From contig VEQI01000066.1 in assembly GCA_018883305.1 (NCBI GenBank), positions 1 through 12,155 on the forward strand: 12,155 nucleotides of DNA, in the 5' to 3' direction. The position numbers were made by a program, and so were the translations under genes. This DNA is from Limnohabitans sp. (GTDB lineage Bacteria > Pseudomonadota > Gammaproteobacteria > Burkholderiales > Burkholderiaceae_C). A model generated the notes under the pieces. It saw only the letters and a program-made list of their open reading frames with translations. It was not told the origin of the DNA and ran no database searches. Positions 7,799-12,155 of the stretch are shown here, piece by piece; the stretch's first letter is position 1, and every line of letters starts with the position of its first letter.

Positions 7799-8653
7799 TT
7801 ATTTTTCGGTGTCGACCAGTCCCTTGACGAACCACTTCTGCATGCCGATCACCACCACCGCGGGTGGCAGCATGGCCAGCAGGGTGACCGCCATGACAAT
7901 GTTCCAGTCGGTGTAGACCTCGCCGGCGATCAGCCGCTTGATGCCCAGCACGATGGGGTACATGCTCTCATCGGTGGTGACCAAGAGGGGCCATAGGTAT
8001 TGGTTCCAGCCATAGATGAACTGAATCACGAACAGGGCCGCCATGGGCGTGGCGGACAGGGGCAGCAGCACATCACGGAAAAAACGCATCGGGCCGGCGC
8101 CGTCGATGCGTGCGGCCTCCACCAGCTCGTCCGGGATGGTGAGGAAGAACTGCCGGAACAAAAAAGTGGCGGTGGCTGACGCGATCAGCGGTACGGTGAG
8201 GCCGGCATAGGTGTTGAGCAATCCCAGATCGGCCACCACCTGGTAGGTGGGCCCGATACGGACCTCCACGGGCAGCATCAAGGTGACGAATACCGCCCAG
8301 AACACCGCCTGCCGCAGGGGAAACCGGAAATACACGATGGCAAACGCCGACAGCAGCGAGATGGCGATCTTGCCCAGCGAGATGATCAGCGCCCCGGCCA
8401 GGCTGACCCCCAGCATGGGCAAGGCCGCCGGGTACCGACTGCCCGATTCCCCCACCCCGCCCAGCAGCGCCAGCGTGTAGTTCTCCAGCAAATGCTCCCC
8501 CGGCCACAGGGGCAATGGCACGCTTTGAGCGATGGTGCCTGCCGTGTGGGTGGACGCCACCCAAGCCAGGTAGACCGGGAACGCGACGATGGTCACCCCC
8601 AGCACCAGCAGCAGGTGGCTCAGCAGCGTGAGGAAGGGGCGACGCTCCACCAT
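7799..8653 (-). CDS. ugpE: Glycerol-3-phosphate ABC transporter, permease subunit UgpE
   Basis: This is one of the two inner-membrane permeases forming the translocation pore. The 284-residue product has a short cytoplasmic N-terminus, a first helix at about 10-33, a periplasmic segment rich in proline and glycine (about 35-78), and then several further helices up to about 270. The cytoplasmic EAA loop that docks on the ATPase is clear: ELVEAARIDGAGPMRFFRDVLLPL (176-199). The MalG-like C-terminus (WFVKGLVDTEK) is usual for this subunit and distinguishes it from UgpA. It begins one base after the ugpA stop (TGA-G-ATG) with AAGGTG about 10 nt upstream, so the two permeases are probably made in a coupled way, in keeping with 1:1 assembly. 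Confidence 0.95.
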   Translation of the reverse strand: MVERRPFLTLLSHLLLVLGVTIVAFPVYLAWVASTHTAGTIAQSVPLPLWPGEHLLENYTLALLGGVGESGSRYPAALPMLGVSLAGALIISLGKIAISLLSAFAIVYFRFPLRQAVFWAVFVTLMLPVEVRIGPTYQVVADLGLLNTYAGLTVPLIASATATFLFRQFFLTIPDELVEAARIDGAGPMRFFRDVLLPLSATPMAALFVIQFIYGWNQYLWPLLVTTDESMYPIVLGIKRLIAGEVYTDWNIVMAVTLLAMLPPAVVVIGMQKWFVKGLVDTEK

Positions 8654-8654
8654 C

Positions 8655-9536
8655 TCAGTACTGCACCTTTTTTTCGATGAAGCGAAATTGCACCACCGTC
8701 AAGGCGATCACGATCGCCATCAACACCACCGATTGCGCAGCCGATCCCCCCAGGTCCATGGCCTTGAAGCCGTCGTAGTAGACCTTGTAGACCAGGATGG
8801 CGGTTTCCTTGCCCGGCCCGCCATGGGTCACGGCGTCAATGATGGCAAAGGTGTCAAAAAAGGCATACACCACGTTGATGACCAGCAGAAAGAACGTGGT
8901 GGGTGACAGCAAAGGGAACACGATGGTCCAGAACCGGCGCACGGGCCCCGCGCCGTCGATGGCTGCCGCCTCGATCAACGACTTCGGGATGCTTTGCAGA
9001 CCTGCCAGGAAAAACAGCACGTTGTAGGAAATCTGCTTCCAGACGGCGGCCATCACCACCAATGCCATGGCATGCTCCCCCTTGAGCAAATGGTCCCAAG
9101 GCACGTCCCAGGCACGCAAGGCATGCGAGACCACGCCCATGGGGGAGTTGAACATGAACAGCCACAGCACACCAGCCGCCACAGGCGCCACGGCATACGG
9201 CCAGATCAGCAGCGTCTTGTAGAGCATGGCGCCGCGCACCACCCGGTTGGCTAGAACGGCCAGGGCCAACGAGACACTCAAACCCAGCACCGCCACCAGG
9301 CAGGAGAACACGGCCGTGGTCTTGAAGGAGGCCAGGTAAGAGGCGTCTTCCCACAGCCGCTCGAAATTGAGCCAACCGACAAATTCACTGCTGGTGCCAA
9401 AGGCGTCTTGCTGGGTCAGGCTTTGGTACAGGGCCTGACCCGCCGGCCAGAAGAAAAAGACGCCAATCACCGCCATTTGCGGGGCGATGAGCAGCCAGGG
9501 CAGCCAGGCAGAGCGAAACCGTACACGCTTGTCCAT
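8655..9536 (-). CDS. ugpA: Glycerol-3-phosphate ABC transporter, permease subunit UgpA
   Basis: This is the partner permease of UgpE. The 293-residue product has six probable membrane helices at about residues 11-34, 73-97, 105-129, 155-178, 205-229 and 265-286, in the MalF-like class but without the large periplasmic insertion. The cytoplasmic EAA loop is SLIEAAAIDGAGPVRRFWTIVFPLL (186-210). The WLPWLLIAPQ N-terminus and VTHGGPGKETAILVYKVYYDGF segment are typical of UgpA. The ATG start lies 60 nt after the ugpB stop, and no Shine-Dalgarno sequence is evident. The spacer carries a stem-loop ending about 25 nt before the start, which could lower expression of the membrane genes relative to ugpB. 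One base separates its stop from the ugpE start. Confidence 0.95.
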   Translation of the reverse strand: MDKRVRFRSAWLPWLLIAPQMAVIGVFFFWPAGQALYQSLTQQDAFGTSSEFVGWLNFERLWEDASYLASFKTTAVFSCLVAVLGLSVSLALAVLANRVVRGAMLYKTLLIWPYAVAPVAAGVLWLFMFNSPMGVVSHALRAWDVPWDHLLKGEHAMALVVMAAVWKQISYNVLFFLAGLQSIPKSLIEAAAIDGAGPVRRFWTIVFPLLSPTTFFLLVINVVYAFFDTFAIIDAVTHGGPGKETAILVYKVYYDGFKAMDLGGSAAQSVVLMAIVIALTVVQFRFIEKKVQY

Positions 9537-9561
9537 GGCCGCGAGTCTAGCCCAGGCGGCG

Positions 9562-9586
9562 GCGGGTCCAAACGGGTGGGACCCGC
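9562..9586 (-). promoter_or_regulatory. Stem-loop between ugpB and ugpA
   Basis: GCGGGTCC (9562-9569) and GGACCCGC (9579-9586) form a perfect GC-rich 8-bp stem with a 9-nt loop in the 60-nt spacer. CGGGT (9573-9577) can pair instead with ACCCG (9581-9585), so two mutually exclusive hairpins exist. No T-run follows on the transcribed strand, so it is more likely an mRNA stabiliser or partial attenuator than a full terminator. Confidence 0.5.
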
Positions 9587-9596
9587 AGGGGGCTCA

Positions 9597-10919
9597 TCAG
9601 CCTTTGTTGGCTTTCTGGAAGCGCTCCAGTTGCTCGTTGCCACGCTGGATGGCGGCGTCCAGCGCTTCCTTGGGGGCCTTCTTGCCGCTCCACACGCCTT
9701 CGAGCTCCTCGTCGATGATGGTGCGGATCTGCACGAAGTTGCCCAGGCGCACGCCGCGCGACTTGTCAGTGGTTTTGCGGATCATTTGTGTGACGGACAC
9801 GTCGGTGCCAGGGTTCTTCTTGTAGAAACCGGCCTTGTCGGTCAGCTCGAAGGAGGCCTTGGTGACTGGCAGGTAGCCGGTGCGCTGGTGGCTGGCCGCT
9901 GCCACGTCGGGCTTGGACAGGTAGGCGAAAAACTGGCCTACGCCCTTGTATTCATTGGCTTTTTTGCCACTCATGACCCACAGACTGGCGCCACCGATGA
10001 CCGTGTTTTGCGGCGCGCCTGGCACATCGGGGTAGTAGGGCAGGGTGCCGATGCCATAGCCGAACTTGCCATTGCGCACCACGTTGCCGTACAGCGCCGA
10101 GGAGCCCGTGGCCATGGCGCACTCGCCTGACACAAAGGTGGCGTCGGCTGCGTTGCCCCGGCCCTTGTAAACAAAGAGGCCGTTTTTGGCCATGTTGGCC
10201 AGATTCTCGATGTGGCGAACATGCAATGGGGTGTTGAAGCTCAGCCGGGCATCGATGCCGCGCATGCCGTTGCCCTTGGTGGCGAATTCGGTGTTGTGCC
10301 AGGCCGAAAAGCTTTCCAGCTGGGTCCAGCTGATCCAGCTGGTGGTGAAGGGGCACTTGTGGCCGCTGGTCTTGAGCTTGGCAGCCGCCAGGGCCACCTC
10401 GGGCCAGGTTGTGGGCGGCTTTTCCGGGTCCAGACCGGCGGCCTTGAAGGCGTCCTTGTTGTAGTGGAACACCGGGGTGGAGCTGTTGAACGGGAAGCTC
10501 AGCATCTGCCCATTGGGGGCGGTGTAGTAGCCCGCCACGGCCGGCACATAGGCGTCCTGGTTGAAAGGCACGCCGGCCTCTTTCATGACCTCGCCCACGG
10601 GCTTGATGGCGCCTTTGCTGGCCATCATGGTGGCGGTGCCCACTTCAAACACCTGCAGGATGTGCGGGGCGTTGCCGGCACGGAAGGCTGCGATGGCGGC
10701 CGTCATGGATTCGTCGTAACTGCCCTTGAACACTGGCACGATGCGGTAGTCTTTCTGGCTGGCGTTGAAGTCCTTGGCCAGGTCGTTGACCCATTCGCCC
10801 AGGGCGCCACCCATGGAGTGCCACCACTGGATGTCGGTTTGGGCGTGGACGGGCAGGGCCAGAGTGCCCAGGCTGATCAAGCTGGCCAGGGCCAGACGGC
10901 GGGAAGGTTTCAGGGACAT
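9597..10919 (-). CDS. ugpB: Glycerol-3-phosphate periplasmic binding protein
   Basis: UgpB captures sn-glycerol-3-phosphate and glycerophosphodiesters in the periplasm and delivers them to UgpAE. The 440-residue product starts with a Sec signal peptide (SLKPSRR, hydrophobic LALASLISLGTLALP, cleavage predicted after VHA at residue 26) and then resembles E. coli UgpB along its whole length: IQWWHSMGGALGEWVNDL, PVFKGSYDESMTAAIAAFRAG, QVFEVGTATMMASKGAIKPV, FPFNSSTPVFHYNKDAF, VIGGASLWVMSGK and the C-terminal IRTIIDEELEGVWSGKKAPKEAL. There is no lipobox. The chosen ATG gives MSLKPSRR and has GGAG five bases upstream; the frame is open for 33 more codons, but that part reads as non-coding and contains operator-like repeats. 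It is the first gene of the operon. E. coli ugp is under PhoB, but no PhoB box was recognised here. Confidence 0.97.
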   Translation of the reverse strand: MSLKPSRRLALASLISLGTLALPVHAQTDIQWWHSMGGALGEWVNDLAKDFNASQKDYRIVPVFKGSYDESMTAAIAAFRAGNAPHILQVFEVGTATMMASKGAIKPVGEVMKEAGVPFNQDAYVPAVAGYYTAPNGQMLSFPFNSSTPVFHYNKDAFKAAGLDPEKPPTTWPEVALAAAKLKTSGHKCPFTTSWISWTQLESFSAWHNTEFATKGNGMRGIDARLSFNTPLHVRHIENLANMAKNGLFVYKGRGNAADATFVSGECAMATGSSALYGNVVRNGKFGYGIGTLPYYPDVPGAPQNTVIGGASLWVMSGKKANEYKGVGQFFAYLSKPDVAAASHQRTGYLPVTKASFELTDKAGFYKKNPGTDVSVTQMIRKTTDKSRGVRLGNFVQIRTIIDEELEGVWSGKKAPKEALDAAIQRGNEQLERFQKANKG

Positions 10920-10924
10920 GACTT

Positions 10925-10928
10925 CTCC
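10925..10928 (-). promoter_or_regulatory. Ribosome binding site of ugpB
   Basis: GGAG on the minus strand (within TGGAGAAG) lies 5 nt before the ATG at 10919. It decides the start against the 33-codon open extension upstream. Confidence 0.75.
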
Positions 10929-10940
10929 AGAACAGTGAAA

Positions 10941-10964
10941 GCGGCAGGATTTTTGCCGCGAAAA
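10941..10964 (-). promoter_or_regulatory. Leader hairpin and overlapping AT-flanked dyad upstream of ugpB
   Basis: GCGGCA (10941-10946) and TGCCGC (10954-10959) are perfect inverted arms with a 7-nt loop, about 12 nt upstream of the ribosome binding site. Overlapping it, TTTTGCCGCGAAAA (10951-10964) is an imperfect dyad with a central CpG, a layout seen in LacI-family operators. It may be an mRNA hairpin, an operator, or both; the sequence does not decide. Confidence 0.35.
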
Positions 10965-10975
10965 CGGGCGTTCAG

Positions 10976-11013
10976 GCCATGGTGCCGTGCCCATGACGCC
11001 ATGGTACGGCACC
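10976..11013. promoter_or_regulatory. Candidate operator upstream of ugpB: direct and inverted repeats
   Basis: GCCATGGT occurs at 10976-10983 and again at 10998-11005, a 22-bp period, close to two helical turns. Overlapping these, GGTGCCGTGCC (10981-10991) and GGTACGGCACC (11003-11013) form an 11-bp inverted repeat with one mismatch, separated by 11 bp. The repeat lies 60-95 bp upstream of the ugpB start, in the divergent region. A regulator-binding site is inferred; no known consensus was matched. Confidence 0.4.
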
Positions 11014-11150
11014 CGCATGACCTCATTGTGACCAGCCCGTTCCCAAGCAGCTATGGGGACTTGTCTCTAGGCGCGGCGGGGTGACGCTGTTGGAAAGGCG
11101 GTATCCGTGCGCTGGCTATGCGCGCACCGCCATCGTGGGGATTGCTGCAC
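11014..11150. other. Remainder of the divergent ugpB / oxidoreductase intergenic region
   Basis: No gene was recognised here. An imperfect inverted repeat is present: GTGCGC (11107-11112) pairs with GCGCAC (11122-11127), and GGCGGT (11097-11102) can pair with ACCGCC (11126-11131) as an alternative outer stem. I could not place the ugpB promoter with confidence; no TTGACA/TATAAT-like pair stands out on the minus strand, and no PhoB-box repeat was seen. Confidence 0.3.
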
Positions 11151-11159
11151 TGCGATAAT
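11151..11159 (+). promoter_or_regulatory. Extended -10 promoter element for the FAD oxidoreductase gene
   Basis: TGCGATAAT fits an extended -10 element (TGn followed by a TATAAT-like hexamer, GATAAT). No clear -35 is present, as is common with extended -10 promoters. Transcription would begin near 11166, giving a leader of about 40 nt that contains a small hairpin (CAGCC 11174-11178 with GGCTG 11183-11187, loop TGCG). No Shine-Dalgarno sequence precedes the ATG at 11207. Confidence 0.45.
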
Positions 11160-11206
11160 GGCTCTCCAGATCCCAGCCTGCGGGCTGAGTCGCTTTTGAC
11201 ACCCCC

Positions 11207-12155
11207 ATGAACGCTCCGACACCGCTGACCCAGTTGCTGGCCGAGACCGACACCGGCCCGCGTCTGCGCGAGATTCCTTACAACTACACCTCGTTCTCGG
11301 ACAGGGAGATCGTGCTGCGTCTGCTCGGGACCGGCGCCTGGGATGTCCTGGAGCGCCTGCGCGCCGAGCGCCGCACGGGCCGCTCCGCCCGCATGCTGTA
11401 CGAGGTGTTGGGCGATATTTGGGTGGTGCAGCGCAACCCTTACTTACAAGACGACCTGCTGGATAACCCCAAGCGTCGCCGCTTGCTGGTCGATGCCTTG
11501 CATCACCGTCTGGGCGAGGTGGAGCGCCGTCGTACCCCGGAGGCTGACGTTGAGCGTGATGCCCTGGTGGTGGAATTGCTGCGGGCGGCGCGTGCCGCCG
11601 TGCACCAGTTCAACCAGCAATTTGACGAGCTGGCCGCCCTGCGCCGCCAGACCCAGAAAACCCTGCGACGTCTGACCGCTTCGGACAACATCAAGTTCGA
11701 CGGCCTCTCACGCGTGTCCCACGTGACCGACGCCACCGACTGGCGCGTCGAGGTGCCCTTCGTGGTGCTCACGCCCGACACCGAAGCCGAGATGGCCGCC
11801 TTGGTGCGCGGCTGCTTCGAGCTGGGTTTGACCATCGTGCCGCGAGGCGGCGGTACCGGTTACACCGGTGGCGCCGTGCCCCTGACCTGGAAGAGCGCGG
11901 TCATCAATACCGAAAAACTGGAAGCCATGACCGAGGTGGAGGTCATGGACCTCCCTGGGGTGGATCGCCCCGTCCCCACCATCTGGACCGAGGCCGGTGT
12001 GGTCACCCAGCGGGTGGCGGATGCCGCCGAACGTGCCGGTTTTGTGTTCGCCGTGGATCCCACTTCGGCCGAGGCCTCCTGCATTGGCGGCAACATCGCC
12101 ATGAACGCCGGCGGCAAGAAGGCGGTGCTGTGGGGCACGGCGCTGGACAACCTGG
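11207..12155 (+). CDS. FAD/FMN-binding oxidoreductase with N-terminal DUF3683 domain, 5' part
   Basis: The frame runs from ATG at 11207 off the window end without a stop; 316 residues are visible. Residues 1 to about 175 (REIPYNYTSFSDREIVLRLLG, RTGRSARMLYEVLGDIWVVQRNPYLQDDLLDNPKRR) match what I recall as DUF3683, a domain found in front of long FAD-linked oxidases of beta- and gammaproteobacteria. It contains a charged helical stretch (about 100-160) that may form a coiled coil. From about 183 an FAD-binding PCMH-type domain begins: VEVPFVVLTPDTEAEMAALVRGC, then the flavin-binding VPRGGGTGYTGGAVPL (211-226), and DPTSAEASCIGGNIAMNAGG (284-303), typical of the GlcD/D-lactate dehydrogenase/YdiJ class. 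Full-length relatives exceed 1000 residues and end in Fe-S cluster domains, which are outside this window. The substrate is likely a D-2-hydroxy acid but cannot be fixed from this part. It is divergent from ugpB. Confidence 0.9.
   Translation, partial: MNAPTPLTQLLAETDTGPRLREIPYNYTSFSDREIVLRLLGTGAWDVLERLRAERRTGRSARMLYEVLGDIWVVQRNPYLQDDLLDNPKRRRLLVDALHHRLGEVERRRTPEADVERDALVVELLRAARAAVHQFNQQFDELAALRRQTQKTLRRLTASDNIKFDGLSRVSHVTDATDWRVEVPFVVLTPDTEAEMAALVRGCFELGLTIVPRGGGTGYTGGAVPLTWKSAVINTEKLEAMTEVEVMDLPGVDRPVPTIWTEAGVVTQRVADAAERAGFVFAVDPTSAEASCIGGNIAMNAGGKKAVLWGTALDNL

Noticed and set aside
9408..10130. A 240-codon plus-strand frame spanning the ugpB-ugpA junction.
   Set aside because: It covers two real genes in antisense and has no motif or plausible start signal.
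10920..11018. A 33-codon in-frame upstream extension of ugpB.
   Set aside because: A good Shine-Dalgarno sequence and a textbook signal peptide mark the ATG at 10919; the upstream part is not signal-peptide-like and carries DNA repeats.
10212..11084. A 290-codon open frame antisense to ugpB.
   Set aside because: Composition is shadow-like and glycine-rich with no recognisable domain; ugpB on the other strand is unambiguous.
10920..11206. A PhoB box or CRP site for the ugp operon.
   Set aside because: No tandem CTGTCA-like repeats with 11-bp spacing and no TGTGA-N6-TCACA were found by eye; an isolated TTGTGACC (near 11026) is not enough.

Overview
This 12.2 kb window comes from a GC-rich Gram-negative chromosome. 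The protein sequences and gene order (proS next to a lytic transglycosylase; hemA-prfA-prmC-grxD; a very long DUF3683/FAD oxidoreductase) point to a betaproteobacterium of the order Burkholderiales, most likely Comamonadaceae. This assignment is inferred from protein resemblance, not from a marker gene. No tRNA, rRNA, CRISPR array, insertion sequence, phage gene or pseudogene was seen. Coding density is very high and all genes appear intact apart from the two cut by the window edges.

Layout. (1) Bases 1-1944, plus strand: the 3' two thirds of proS, then a small secreted lytic transglycosylase 18 nt downstream, ending in an inverted repeat shared with the opposing grxD. (2) Bases 1975-5648, minus strand: hemA, prfA, prmC, grxD, in transcription order. 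They cover the first committed step of heme synthesis, release factor RF1, the methyltransferase that modifies the GGQ glutamine of RF1, and a CGFS monothiol glutaredoxin used in Fe-S cluster handling. prfA and prmC overlap by 4 nt. (3) Bases 5649-5957: a 24-bp divergent gap with overlapping, oppositely oriented -10 boxes, then a small three-helix membrane protein of unknown function on the plus strand. (4) Bases 5965-10919, minus strand: a complete glycerol-3-phosphate/glycerophosphodiester uptake operon, ugpB-ugpA-ugpE-ugpC-ugpQ. The periplasmic binding protein captures the substrate, two permeases and an ATPase import it, and a cytoplasmic phosphodiesterase cleaves imported diesters to glycerol-3-phosphate and an alcohol. 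(5) Bases 10920-11206: a divergent regulatory region rich in short dyads. (6) Bases 11207-12155, plus strand: the 5' part of a long FAD-linked oxidoreductase.

Nothing here looks like a defence, mobile or biosynthetic novelty. The most interesting signals are regulatory. Both genes of the hemA divergon place a TATAAT-like box exactly 8 nt before the ATG, with no Shine-Dalgarno sequence, suggesting two mirror-image leaderless transcripts. The ugpB upstream region holds several overlapping inverted and direct repeats that could be operators or leader structures, and a stem-loop separates ugpB from the transporter genes it feeds. Positions and motifs were read by eye; no database search, structure prediction or folding calculation was run.
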